A stretch of DNA of 64,000 nucleotides from NCBI RefSeq assembly GCF_945952365.1, contig NZ_CAMFHX010000010.1, positions 1 through 64,000 of the forward strand, read 5' to 3'. The position numbers and the translations under genes are program-made. The notes under the pieces are model-generated. The model saw only the letters and a program-made list of their open reading frames with translations. It was not told where the DNA came from and ran no database searches. Every line of letters begins with the position of its first letter. The stretch's first letter is position 1. This document shows, piece by piece, positions 24,920-34,004 of the stretch. Source of the stretch: an uncultured Cetobacterium sp. GTDB taxonomy: Bacteria; Fusobacteriota; Fusobacteriia; Fusobacteriales; Fusobacteriaceae.

Positions 24920-25855
24920 CTATTTTGAAACTCTAGGATCTACAACAGAATAAAGAGTATCCACACAAAGATTTATAATAATCACAGTTAAACTAAAGAA
25001 AAATACGATTCCTTGTGTTAACGGTATATCTCTTTGATCAACAGCATTTATTAAAAGACTTCCAATTCCTGAAAGACCAAAAACATTTTCTATTATTATA
25101 CTTCCTGAAAGAAGATTTAAAATGATCATTCCTATGATTGTTATTACTGGAATTAATGAATTTTTAAGCATATGCTTATATATTATTTTATTCATACTTG
25201 TTCCTTTTGCTACAGCAAAAACTACATAATCCTTTTCTTTTTGATCTGCTAATTCATTTGCTAAGTATCTCATAATAATTGAGATACTTCCCATACTTAT
25301 CGCTATAACTGGTAATATTAAAGCTCTTAAAGTTTTTAAAGGTAGATTCCAGTCAATTGAAACAATAACTGGTAATATTCTTAGCTTCAAACAAAATAAG
25401 TACATTAAAACTATTCCTATCCAAAATGAAGGTGTTGATATATTGATCTGAATAAATATTTTCAAAAAATTTCCGATTTTGTTATTTTGATTTTTATATA
25501 AAACTATTCCCATTGGAATAGATATTATAACTATAAAAAATAGTGAAATTAATCCTAAAGAAAGGGTTATTTTTAATCTACTTATAATTAAATCTACAAC
25601 CGTATAATTTTCGTAAATATACGATTTACCTAAATCAAATCTTAAAATATTATAAACCCATTCAAAATATTGCTTATATAAAGGTTTATCTATTCCCATT
25701 GTTTTTTTATAAACCTCTGCCATATTAAATTCATCTTCCATTCCAGCTTTTAAAGTTGCTGCATCTCCAGGTAAGATTTGAAAAATTACAAAAATTAGTA
25801 TTGTTATAATAAAAATTGTAATTAATGATGATATTATTTTTTTCAAATATTTCAT
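24920..25855 (-). CDS. ABC transporter permease, DppB type
   Basis: 311 residues, six membrane segments, with the DppB/OppB N-terminus (ISSLITIFIITILIFVIFQILPGD), the EAA loop VFAVAKGTSMNKIIYKHMLKNSLIP and the ending NLCVDTLYSVVDPRVSK. It is five bases from the binding-protein gene and forms a heterodimer with the following permease. Confidence 0.9.
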   Translation of the reverse strand: MKYLKKIISSLITIFIITILIFVIFQILPGDAATLKAGMEDEFNMAEVYKKTMGIDKPLYKQYFEWVYNILRFDLGKSYIYENYTVVDLIISRLKITLSLGLISLFFIVIISIPMGIVLYKNQNNKIGNFLKIFIQINISTPSFWIGIVLMYLFCLKLRILPVIVSIDWNLPLKTLRALILPVIAISMGSISIIMRYLANELADQKEKDYVVFAVAKGTSMNKIIYKHMLKNSLIPVITIIGMIILNLLSGSIIIENVFGLSGIGSLLINAVDQRDIPLTQGIVFFFSLTVIIINLCVDTLYSVVDPRVSK

Positions 25856-25860
25856 TTTAA

Positions 25861-27354
25861 CTACCCTCTCTTTTTTATATTAAATATATCTATAAATGTA
25901 AACGGATAAGCTTTGTAATTAGTAAATTTTTTAGATAATGCTATACTTATCCCTTGGTCCATTATCCATATTGATACTACTTCATCTGTCAAAATCTTTT
26001 GTATTCTTTTATAAGCTTTTACTTCCTCTTCTTTTGAATTTTGATTAAACGCTTCTTTTAATAAATTATCAATTTCTATATTTTTATATTGCGGCATATT
26101 TCCCGAAGCCATGCTCCCATATCTAGATAAAACTCTATATGGATCTGGATATCCAACAATTTGTAATAAAGCTGCTTCATAATTATGTTCTCTATAAACC
26201 TCTGTAAAATAATTTGTCCAAGGTAAAGAATGAATCTCCACATTTACTCCTATAGAAGATAACTCTTCTTTTATTATAACGGCCATTGTATTGTCAAAAC
26301 TATTCTCACCAACAACTTTCAATGTAAAACTCAAATTCTCATAACCACTATTCTTTAATAATTCTTTTGCTTTAACTATATCTTTAACCTGAATTGGAAT
26401 ATTTTCAATATAGTCTCTCATATAAGGAGACATATGGGTAGATAAAGCTACTCCACTATCTTTTGCTAAAATATTAACCAATCTGTTCTTATCTATTCCT
26501 AATTCAATAGCTTCTCTTACCTCCTTATTTTTAAATGCTTCAAACTCATGATTTAAAAACATCGTTCTAACATCATTTGCTAAACCATCATAAATTGAAC
26601 TTCCTGAAACTTTTTCTACTATTTTTCTATTATCTGAAGTTATTTGAAGTAAATCTAATTCTCCCGCTTGGAAAGCCATCAATTGAGAAGATGTATCTGG
26701 AAAAATCTTAAATGTTACTTCTTTTACATCTCCAACACCTTTATAAAAATCTTTGAAAGCAGATAAAACTATTTTTTCTCCAGGAACATACTCTACAAAT
26801 TTATATGGTCCCGCTCCTATTGGCTTTTTTTCTTGTTCTTCTTCGCTAACATCTTTAGGTATTATAAATGTATCTATCACTTCAAAAATTATTTGAGATA
26901 AACTTATATTTTCATTAAAACTCATTTTTATAGTTTTGTCATTAATTATGTCTATATCTTCTAAACTATTTGACAATAAAGATGATATTGGAGCTTTTCC
27001 ATCTTTTCCAGCTACTCTTTCATATGAATACTTTATATCATCTATAGTTATATCTTTTGTATTATGAAATTTAGTACCCTCTCTTAAAATCATAGTTATA
27101 CTCTTAGTTTTTTCATCTAAAAAATAACTTTTAGCTAAAGCTTCTTTTACTTCTTTAGAATCAACATCATATTCTAACATTCCTAAATGCATATTTCTCA
27201 TAACTCCTTTGGTTGATGCTGATACATCTCTGAGTGGAGCTAATGATTTAAATCCTGTTTTTATAGGAATAACCATTTTTAATGTCTCTTCTTTCTTCTC
27301 ACACCCCATTAAGATTGCAACTATTACAAATAATAAATAAACTATTTTTTTCAA
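25861..27354 (-). CDS. Peptide-type ABC solute-binding lipoprotein
   Basis: 497 residues. A lipoprotein signal (MKKIVYLLFVIVAILMGC) puts Cys18 on the periplasmic membrane face. The mature part is an SBP_bac_5 protein with TKSITMILREGTKFHN and LSAFKDFYKG segments. It delivers peptides, nickel chelates or related solutes to the two permeases behind it. The start is a TTG at 27354, 8 bases after AAAGGAG; no in-frame ATG is better placed. It is the first gene of a six-gene unit ending at 21140. The binding specificity is not readable. Confidence 0.88.
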   Translation of the reverse strand: MKKIVYLLFVIVAILMGCEKKEETLKMVIPIKTGFKSLAPLRDVSASTKGVMRNMHLGMLEYDVDSKEVKEALAKSYFLDEKTKSITMILREGTKFHNTKDITIDDIKYSYERVAGKDGKAPISSLLSNSLEDIDIINDKTIKMSFNENISLSQIIFEVIDTFIIPKDVSEEEQEKKPIGAGPYKFVEYVPGEKIVLSAFKDFYKGVGDVKEVTFKIFPDTSSQLMAFQAGELDLLQITSDNRKIVEKVSGSSIYDGLANDVRTMFLNHEFEAFKNKEVREAIELGIDKNRLVNILAKDSGVALSTHMSPYMRDYIENIPIQVKDIVKAKELLKNSGYENLSFTLKVVGENSFDNTMAVIIKEELSSIGVNVEIHSLPWTNYFTEVYREHNYEAALLQIVGYPDPYRVLSRYGSMASGNMPQYKNIEIDNLLKEAFNQNSKEEEVKAYKRIQKILTDEVVSIWIMDQGISIALSKKFTNYKAYPFTFIDIFNIKKRG

Positions 27355-27570
27355 TTTTTCATCTCCTTTTTAATTCTATTTGTTCAAGTTTATCATTAAA
27401 ATGTTAAATCTAAATTAAACAGATGTAAAATATAAGAAAACTAATTTCTACTCTTTATTCACAACAATTATTTTCTCGAATAACAATTGCTTGTGAAAAA
27501 AATATTGCAATGTTTAGAAAGTTATGGTACCATCTTTTTGTAAAAGAATTAACATACAAACACAAATTAA

Positions 27571-27632
27571 CTCATATATACTTGGGATTGGCCAAGAGTT
27601 TCTACGAGCTGCCGTAAATAGCTCACTATGAG
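27571..27632 (+). ncRNA. Purine riboswitch aptamer (guanine-type)
   Basis: The aptamer fits the purine class closely: P1 CTCAT (27571-27575) with ATGAG (27628-27632), P2 CTTGG/CCAAG around GATTGG, J2/3 AGTTTCTAC, P3 GAGCT/AGCTC around GCCGTAAAT, and J3/1 ACTATG. The C in ACTATG corresponds to C74, which in known examples selects guanine or hypoxanthine; adenine switches have U there. Its distance to the gene and the terminator behind it fit transcription control of the exported nucleosidase gene at 27729. Confidence 0.9.
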
Positions 27633-27654
27633 GGATGATATAATCACTAATAAT

Positions 27655-27696
27655 GAGAGTATATATTCCCATAGGATTTTATATGCTCTTTTTTAT
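27655..27696 (+). terminator. Riboswitch expression platform (terminator)
   Basis: GAGAGTATAT (from 27655) pairs with TATATGCTC (to about 27689), with one A-G mismatch, followed by TTTTTT. AGTATATA at 27658-27665 could instead pair with TATATACT at 27575-27582, inside P1/P2 of the aptamer. This is a plausible antiterminator, so bound guanine would leave the terminator free and switch expression off. The logic is inferred from pairing only. Confidence 0.65.
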
Positions 27697-27728
27697 TTTC
27701 ATAAAATTTATTTTAAAGGGAGAACCAA

Positions 27729-28478
27729 ATGAAAAAACTTACATTACTTTTAACACTTCTGACATCAACACTATCTTTAGCTGACAGAATAGCTATAATC
27801 GGAGCTATGGACTCTGAAATAAAAATTTTACTTTCACAAATGAAAAATGTAGAACAAGAGGAAAAAGCTTCTGTTGTATTTTATAAAGGAAAATTAGAAA
27901 ATAAAGATGTTGTTGTTTTCAAGTCTGGAATTGGAAAAGTTAATGCTGCTATGTCTACAACTATCGCTATGGAAGAGTATGATGTAAATAAAATAATCTT
28001 CACTGGAGTTGCTGGAGCAATCAATAATAACTTAAATATAACTGATGTTGTTGTATCTGATTATTTAGTTCAACATGATTATGACACTACAGTATTTGGT
28101 ACTAAAAAAGGGGCTGTTCCTGGATCAGTTGATGCTAAGTTCTCAGCTGATAAAAACTTAATTAATATTGCTAAAAATTCCGCTGAAAAAGTTTTAGGAA
28201 AAGATAAAGTTTATGTTGGAACAATTGCAACTGGAGATCAATTTATAGCTGATAAGAAAACTGTACAAGCTTTAGAATCTGAATTTGGTGCATGGGCTGT
28301 TGAAATGGAAGGAGCTGCTGTTGCTCACGTTGCTAATCTTTATAAAACTCCTGTTGTTGTTATTAGATCTATGTCTGATAAGGCTGATGGAAGTGCTCAT
28401 ATGAACTACAATGATTTCGTTAATATTGCTGCTGATAACTCTGCTAAAATCGTTATCAATATGCTATCACAAATGTAA
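27729..28478 (+). CDS. Exported 5'-methylthioadenosine/S-adenosylhomocysteine nucleosidase
   Basis: 249 residues. Residues 1-18 (MKKLTLLLTLLTSTLSLA) are a Sec signal peptide with cleavage before DRI, so the enzyme works in the periplasm, unlike the usual cytosolic MtnN/Pfs. The rest is a full MTAN domain: IAIIGAMDSEI, FTGVAGAIN, ATGDQFIAD, VEMEGAAVAHV with the catalytic Glu and RSMSDKAD with the catalytic Asp. It cleaves the glycosidic bond of MTA, SAH or related nucleosides to free the base. GGGAGAACCA precedes the ATG. A guanine-type riboswitch controls it, and it is followed by an exported unknown. Confidence 0.88.
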   Translation: MKKLTLLLTLLTSTLSLADRIAIIGAMDSEIKILLSQMKNVEQEEKASVVFYKGKLENKDVVVFKSGIGKVNAAMSTTIAMEEYDVNKIIFTGVAGAINNNLNITDVVVSDYLVQHDYDTTVFGTKKGAVPGSVDAKFSADKNLINIAKNSAEKVLGKDKVYVGTIATGDQFIADKKTVQALESEFGAWAVEMEGAAVAHVANLYKTPVVVIRSMSDKADGSAHMNYNDFVNIAADNSAKIVINMLSQM

Positions 28479-28520
28479 TTCATAATATAAATCCCACAAA
28501 CTAAACTTAGGAGACATTTA

Positions 28521-29525
28521 ATGAAAAATAAAATTTTATTTAGCTTTATACTACTTAATCTTACTGCTTTAGCTGCTCTTGATCCGAGTACTGCCATTGA
28601 AAAACTAAAATTAAAAGAGTTATCTAAAACTTATCCAAAAGAAAAAGTTCAAAATTCTTTAAAAGGTTATAAAAATATTAAATCAGAATCTTTAGAATCT
28701 CTTTCAGATAAAGCTGTTTTAATCGACCTTAATATAACAACTGTGGACTTGCTAAATAAAAAAGATTACTCAACAATTTCTAATTATGTTGATGATTTTT
28801 TAGATATGAATGAAAATAGTTTAGGAAATATATCTGATAAAAATATCCTTGAGAGAGTTTCAAAAAAATGGTCTGCAACTGTAGCGCCTAAAGATACCCT
28901 TCTTTTAAACAACTTAAACATAGCTTTAGCTAATGGATTAATGACAGGATATAACTTAAAAAATATAAATGAATATGCAAACTTTAAAAAAGAACTAACT
29001 GCCAGTTATGGTCACAATGATATAACTCATGCTTTACAGCTGATATCTTTATTAAAAAGTGAAGGTTTAGATGCTAAAATACAACTAGAACCTAAGACCT
29101 CTGCTTTTTTACATAATCCAAATTGGGGTTCTCCTAACTATGACCACATAATTTTAGAGGATGGTAAAATAGTTCTTACTCCTACTGAATACGATTTAAA
29201 ATTTGAATTTAAAAATGTAAACGATAAAATTAAATTCACAAAAATTATAGATCGTTATGCTAAGAAAGACTCTAAAGACCAAGAGGGATTAATATATAAA
29301 TCTTGGTGGCAACCATTTGTACAAACTGATAAAATTGAAGGATACAATATGCTTATCTCTCATCTAGTTAAAAATGGTAATTTTGAAGCTAACGTATTAA
29401 CTTTACCTAAAAATTCTGAAGCTTTCATTAAAGCTATGAAAAAGGAATCAACTCTTGAAGTTACTGCTCAAGAGATTTGGGTTAATCCCGCTTTCTATAG
29501 ATTTATGGAAGGTAATTACAAATAA
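28521..29525 (+). CDS. Exported hypothetical protein, 334 aa
   Basis: No family recognised. Residues 1-18 (MKNKILFSFILLNLTALA) are a Sec signal peptide. The mature part has a helical N-half rich in Lys/Asn/Leu, a phrase YGHNDITHALQLISLLKSEGLDAKIQLEP with a transglutaminase- or cysteine-peptidase-like look but no clear Cys, then HNPNWGSPNYDHIILEDGKIVLTP. It starts 42 bases after the nucleosidase gene behind AGGAGACAT and shares its terminator, so both are under the riboswitch. It may handle or bind the same periplasmic substrate. Confidence 0.7.
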   Translation: MKNKILFSFILLNLTALAALDPSTAIEKLKLKELSKTYPKEKVQNSLKGYKNIKSESLESLSDKAVLIDLNITTVDLLNKKDYSTISNYVDDFLDMNENSLGNISDKNILERVSKKWSATVAPKDTLLLNNLNIALANGLMTGYNLKNINEYANFKKELTASYGHNDITHALQLISLLKSEGLDAKIQLEPKTSAFLHNPNWGSPNYDHIILEDGKIVLTPTEYDLKFEFKNVNDKIKFTKIIDRYAKKDSKDQEGLIYKSWWQPFVQTDKIEGYNMLISHLVKNGNFEANVLTLPKNSEAFIKAMKKESTLEVTAQEIWVNPAFYRFMEGNYK

Positions 29526-29529
29526 TATA

Positions 29530-29576
29530 AAAGAAGACCAAACTCTCAAAATGAGAGTTTGGTCTTCTTTTTTTTC
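29530..29576. terminator. Bidirectional terminator
   Basis: A 19-bp perfect stem (29530-29548 with 29552-29570) with a 3-base loop and U-runs on both strands, between the riboswitch unit and bioC. Confidence 0.9.
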
Positions 29577-30234
29577 AATTCCAACAATTATAATAAACTA
29601 CTTTATATGTCAACTTTGTCTCTTTAAAATTTCTTATCTTCGCAATTTCTATATTTTTTCTAATTCCTGTAACCCCTGTGTATTTCAAATGTTTTAAAGC
29701 TTCTAAAGGAGTCGAAAACTTTAAAATAATATTTTCTATCTTGTAATCAACAAATTTAAACTTTCTCTTTAACTTTAACAAAATATCTTCATGCTTAACA
29801 TATTCCAAACTCACTCCAAAATCATTTTTAATCTCTGGTAAATTTCCATCTACATAAATTGAAAATAACAATCTATCTGTTGCTATTGATATTTTATCTA
29901 GTAGCTGATCTAAATTCTTACTCCATTGAAATACCGAGCTTGAAGTTATCAAAGAATATTTTTTATATTCAAAAGTATCCATATCTTCAATTATAAATTT
30001 CGATTTTTCAATCTGTGACACATAATTTTCACTATCACATAAGTCATTTAATATTATATTTTGATATTTTATATGAGATACTAATTTTTTAGAATAGATT
30101 CCTGTTCCACATCCAATCTCTAAAATTGTTTTAAACTCTTCATCTTTCTGTAAAAAACGGATTAATTTTTGAGCAACCTTCTTCTGAACAAAAGCATAAT
30201 TATCATATGTATTTAAAAACTTATCAAATCTCAT
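29575..30234 (-). CDS. bioC: Malonyl-ACP O-methyltransferase BioC
   Basis: 219 residues with a class I SAM-dependent methyltransferase core: TILEIGCGTGIYSKKL (motif I, about residue 37), ILNDLCD and SLITSSSVFQWSKNLDQLLDKI, the last being BioC-like. BioC methylates malonyl-ACP so that fatty-acid synthesis builds pimeloyl-ACP methyl ester. It overlaps bioG by 11 bases and is the last gene of the biotin operon, which makes the assignment firm. It is slightly shorter than the E. coli enzyme (251). Confidence 0.88.
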   Translation of the reverse strand: MRFDKFLNTYDNYAFVQKKVAQKLIRFLQKDEEFKTILEIGCGTGIYSKKLVSHIKYQNIILNDLCDSENYVSQIEKSKFIIEDMDTFEYKKYSLITSSSVFQWSKNLDQLLDKISIATDRLLFSIYVDGNLPEIKNDFGVSLEYVKHEDILLKLKRKFKFVDYKIENIILKFSTPLEALKHLKYTGVTGIRKNIEIAKIRNFKETKLTYKVVYYNCWN

Positions 30235-30838
30235 CTAAAATATCCACCAACCTACTTACAAATTTTTTCTCATTAAAGATAAAATGTTCTCCATCTATCT
30301 CATAAATTAAACTACCATTTTCTGTAAAATATTTTTTTTGATTTTTAAATTTTATTATTCGATCATTTTTAGAAATTATAGCTTTTTTTATATAGTTTTC
30401 TCTTTCTATATAGTTATCTATAAAATCTAAAAGTTCAATTTTCAATTCCGATATAGCTTTTTTTCCATCAAAAATAGATATATTTTTATTATCTAAAATT
30501 CCTATATTTTTATAAAATCTCTCTAAAGATTCTTCCGTCAAATTTTCAAGAGTATACTCCAACATTTTTTTTGAAATTCCTCTCTCTCCTATCATATGTG
30601 GAGTCCCATTAATTCCTATTGTCTCATAGCTCCGATAAGAAGGATTCTCTTCTAAAAATTTATTTAAATAGTAAACCCCAAATGACCAGCCTACAAATAT
30701 AATTTTTTTATATTCTAAGTCAACCTCTTCATACTCATATTTATATGGATAATTCAAATATCTAATCTTCCATCCATTTCCTACAGAAAAATTTAAACTC
30801 TTTATTCCCCAGCCATTAAAGAATATTATCAATTTCAT
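30224..30838 (-). CDS. bioG: Pimeloyl-ACP methyl ester esterase BioG
   Basis: 204 residues of the BioG/DUF452 alpha-beta hydrolase family. The nucleophile is S52 in VGWSFG, with D159 and H185 (DGEHF) as likely triad partners, and an FFNGWG start typical of BioG. It removes the methyl ester from pimeloyl-ACP, ending chain elongation for biotin. It replaces BioH here. It overlaps both bioF (23 bases) and bioC (11 bases), implying coupled translation. Confidence 0.9.
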   Translation of the reverse strand: MKLIIFFNGWGIKSLNFSVGNGWKIRYLNYPYKYEYEEVDLEYKKIIFVGWSFGVYYLNKFLEENPSYRSYETIGINGTPHMIGERGISKKMLEYTLENLTEESLERFYKNIGILDNKNISIFDGKKAISELKIELLDFIDNYIERENYIKKAIISKNDRIIKFKNQKKYFTENGSLIYEIDGEHFIFNEKKFVSRLVDILDEI

Positions 30839-31943
30839 ATTTTAACTCCTCTATAAACTTTTGAACTATCTCCTTTGTATGAAGTGCTGTTAAGCTTACT
30901 CTCAATCTAGCTGTTCCTTTTGGAACTGTCGGCTCTTTAATAGGGTATATTAAGTAACCTTTCTCCTGAAGATTTTCAGATATTCTATTTACCCTCTGAT
31001 TTTCACCTATTACTATGCTAATTATATTTGTTGTAGATATTGTTTTTATTTCATATTTACTCAAAAGATTCCTAGTATACTCTGAAATCTCAATTAATCT
31101 CTCTCTTCTAAAATCAAATTTTTCTATCTTTTCGAGAATAAAAAGATTCCAAGCCACATTTATAGGAGGCAATGCTGTCGTATATATAAATTTCCTTCCT
31201 TTGTTTATCAGATACTCTTTTGATAATTCATCCATTAAAACATAAGCTCCTATTGAAGCCCCAGCTTTTCCAAGAGGAATAACAATATAGTCAACTAAAT
31301 CCAAAGCATCTGCCTCATAACATTCACCATATCCTGAAACTCCAAAAGAGTGAGCTTCATCTATTAACAATTTAAATTTATACTTATTTTTTAATTGAAC
31401 TAATTCTTTTATATCTGCTTTATCTCCATCCATACTATAAATAGTTTCTGAAACAACTAATATATCATCATACTCCAAACTATATTTTTTCAAAATTTCT
31501 TCTAAGTGATTATAATCTAGATGTCTATATCTTAAAAGTTTTGCCTCTGAAGCTTTTATTCCAGCATATATACTTGAATGATTATATCTATCACTTATAA
31601 TAAGTGAATTTTTAGAAAATAAAGTTTCTATCAAGCAAGTGTTAGCATCATATCCACTATTAAATAGTAAAGCTTTTTTATTATAAATTTTTTCTAATAT
31701 TTTTTCCAACTTTATGATTATAGGATAAGTTCTACTAAGTAATCTTGACGAGGAAGATGAAAACATTAAATCGACATTCTTATATTTTTCAAAAAACTCT
31801 ATTCTTAATTCTCTATCTTCATTCAATCCTAAATAGTCGTTTGATGAAAAATTAATATACTTTTTGTCAATTGACTTTAAACTTCGGTAATTCTCATCTT
31901 TTTTTAATTTTGATAACTCTTTAATAATATCCTCTTCTCTCAT
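30816..31943 (-). CDS. bioF: 8-amino-7-oxononanoate synthase
   Basis: 375 residues, PLP-dependent alpha-oxoamine synthase. Visible motifs are NFSSNDYLGL near the start, DEAHSFGVSGYG with D195 and H198, and the PLP lysine K226 in PLGKAGASIGAY. It condenses pimeloyl-ACP with alanine. It starts the base after the end of bioDA and overlaps bioG. Confidence 0.95.
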   Translation of the reverse strand: MREEDIIKELSKLKKDENYRSLKSIDKKYINFSSNDYLGLNEDRELRIEFFEKYKNVDLMFSSSSSRLLSRTYPIIIKLEKILEKIYNKKALLFNSGYDANTCLIETLFSKNSLIISDRYNHSSIYAGIKASEAKLLRYRHLDYNHLEEILKKYSLEYDDILVVSETIYSMDGDKADIKELVQLKNKYKFKLLIDEAHSFGVSGYGECYEADALDLVDYIVIPLGKAGASIGAYVLMDELSKEYLINKGRKFIYTTALPPINVAWNLFILEKIEKFDFRRERLIEISEYTRNLLSKYEIKTISTTNIISIVIGENQRVNRISENLQEKGYLIYPIKEPTVPKGTARLRVSLTALHTKEIVQKFIEELKYEIDNIL

Positions 31944-34004
31944 CTAAACCTCAAATCCTACAAAACTATTTATAAATTTATTGTTTACTTCCATATTTTT
32001 TCTTTTTATCAAATACTCTTCAATAGATTCTAGACACTTTTCTAACATAAAATCTATCTCATCTAACTCAATTGTATATGGTGGCATAAAGTATACTACA
32101 TCTCCCAAAGGCCTAATTATAATTCCTTTTTCAAGACCTATCTTATAAATTTCATATGTTGCTCTCTCGTAAGACTTAAATCTCTCTTTTTTCTCTTTAT
32201 CTTTAACTAATTCAAGGGCACCAATAAAACCAATCTGTCTATACTCTCCAATATTTTTATGATTTTCAAAAATTTCTCTAGCTTTTTTCTCTAAATATTG
32301 TGCTTTTTTCTCAACCTCTTTCAGAATATCTTCCTCTTTAAAAATTTTTAATGTTTCGACAGCTACCGAACACCCAAGCGGATTACCAGAATAGCTATGT
32401 GAATGTAAGAATGCTCCACCTTCTAAATAATCTTTATAAAAAGTATTATATATCTCATCCGTAATAAGAGTTAATGCCATTGGAAAATATCCCGCTGTTA
32501 GACCTTTTCCAACACACATAATATCTGGAGAGATATCTGCATGTTCACAAGCAAACATTTTTCCTGTTCTTCCAAATCCAACAGCAATCTCATCAGCTAT
32601 GAAATGAACTCCTTTTTCAATTGTTAAAGCTCTTAATTTTTTCAAATATTTTGGAGAATACATATTCATTCCTGCTGCTCCTTGCACCATTGGTTCTATT
32701 ATTACTCCTGCTATTTCATCACCATTTTCTTCTAACAACTCCTGCATATGAATAAAACATTCGGCCTCACAATTTACCGGTTTTTTATTCCAACTACATC
32801 TATAACAATCTGGACCTTCGACTTTCAGAGCTTCTTTTATAAGCGGTTTATATAACTCTGTAAACAGATTTACATCTGTTACTCCCAAAGCTCCTAAAGT
32901 TTCCCCATGATAAGCATTTTTTAAAGATACAAACTTTTTTCTTTTTGTATTCCCTTTCTCTTGATGATATTGAAATGATATTTTAAGAGCTATCTCTACT
33001 GCTGAAGAGCCATTTTCAGAAAAAATAAGTTTTTTTAAACCTTTAGGAACTACTTCAATCAACCTCTCTCCAAGTTCTATAGCTGGCTCATGTGTAAAAT
33101 TGGCAAAAATTGTATGTTCTAAACTTTCTAATTGTCTATTTAGAGCTTTATTTATCCTTTCATTGCAATGTCCAAAAAGATTTACCCACCAACTTGAAAC
33201 ACAATCCATATATCTTTTCCCATTTTCATCTATCAAATAAACTCCCTTACCTTTTTTTATAACCATCGGTGGAAGCTTTTCATAGTCTTTCATTTGTGAG
33301 CATGGATGAAAAATATATTCTAAATCTTTTTTTTGAAGCTGACTTATACTCTTATAATTTAAAAAAGTTTTTAATTTTTCTAAATCTATATCTGTTTCTC
33401 CCTCATCAACAATTAAGTAGTTATCAATTTTTGCTAACGAAACCAGCATATCTATATTATCTTTTTCAAAATATTCATTTTTAAATCTATTGAAAACAAC
33501 TCCTAAAACCGGTATTTTTTCAGCTTTAAGATAGCTTAACGTTGCTAAAGTGTGATTGATTGTTCCAACTTTTGTATCTGCTACTAAAATTACTGGTAGT
33601 TTTGATTTTTTTATTAAATCTGAATACATGTACCCATCTCTATTTAATGGAACACAAACTCCTCCTGCCCCTTCTACAATTAGATATCTGTTATTCAAAC
33701 GTTTTTTTCCTATCTTTTTTAAAATTCTTTCAAAGTCTATTTCAACTTTATCTATCTCTGCTGAAAGATGTGGCGATACTGGTTCAATTAAATTGTAACT
33801 ACACATCTCCTCACTATATTCAACTCCTGCAAACGAACAAACACTTAAAACATCTGGAGCTATTCCGTCAATTGATCCACTCTGAATGGGTTTATAATAT
33901 GTTGCTTTACTATTTTTCAAGGCCTTAAAGAACAATCCCGAAATATATGTTTTACCTATATCTGTTCCTGTTCCAACTACAAAAAAACTATCTCTTGAAT
34001 TCAA
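31944..34004 (-). CDS. bioDA: Fused dethiobiotin synthetase-DAPA aminotransferase (BioD-BioA)
   Basis: 686 residues. Residues 1-215 are BioD: VGTGTDIGKTY P-loop (10-20), KPIQSG, VEGAGGVCVPL and VLGVVFNR. Residues 230-670 are BioA, a class III aminotransferase: SSWWVNLFGHC, NGSSAVEIALK, AYHGETLGALG, DEIAVGFGRTG with D471, and PLP lysine K500. A CxxC...CxxxC group (C400, C403, C412, C416) is also seen in other BioA proteins. One polypeptide would thus do two successive steps, KAPA to DAPA to dethiobiotin, in reversed domain order. The start is TTG at 34004, 6 bases after AAGGAGG, overlapping bioB by 17 bases. There is no frameshift, so the fusion is genuine. Confidence 0.95.
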   Translation of the reverse strand: MNSRDSFFVVGTGTDIGKTYISGLFFKALKNSKATYYKPIQSGSIDGIAPDVLSVCSFAGVEYSEEMCSYNLIEPVSPHLSAEIDKVEIDFERILKKIGKKRLNNRYLIVEGAGGVCVPLNRDGYMYSDLIKKSKLPVILVADTKVGTINHTLATLSYLKAEKIPVLGVVFNRFKNEYFEKDNIDMLVSLAKIDNYLIVDEGETDIDLEKLKTFLNYKSISQLQKKDLEYIFHPCSQMKDYEKLPPMVIKKGKGVYLIDENGKRYMDCVSSWWVNLFGHCNERINKALNRQLESLEHTIFANFTHEPAIELGERLIEVVPKGLKKLIFSENGSSAVEIALKISFQYHQEKGNTKRKKFVSLKNAYHGETLGALGVTDVNLFTELYKPLIKEALKVEGPDCYRCSWNKKPVNCEAECFIHMQELLEENGDEIAGVIIEPMVQGAAGMNMYSPKYLKKLRALTIEKGVHFIADEIAVGFGRTGKMFACEHADISPDIMCVGKGLTAGYFPMALTLITDEIYNTFYKDYLEGGAFLHSHSYSGNPLGCSVAVETLKIFKEEDILKEVEKKAQYLEKKAREIFENHKNIGEYRQIGFIGALELVKDKEKKERFKSYERATYEIYKIGLEKGIIIRPLGDVVYFMPPYTIELDEIDFMLEKCLESIEEYLIKRKNMEVNNKFINSFVGFEV

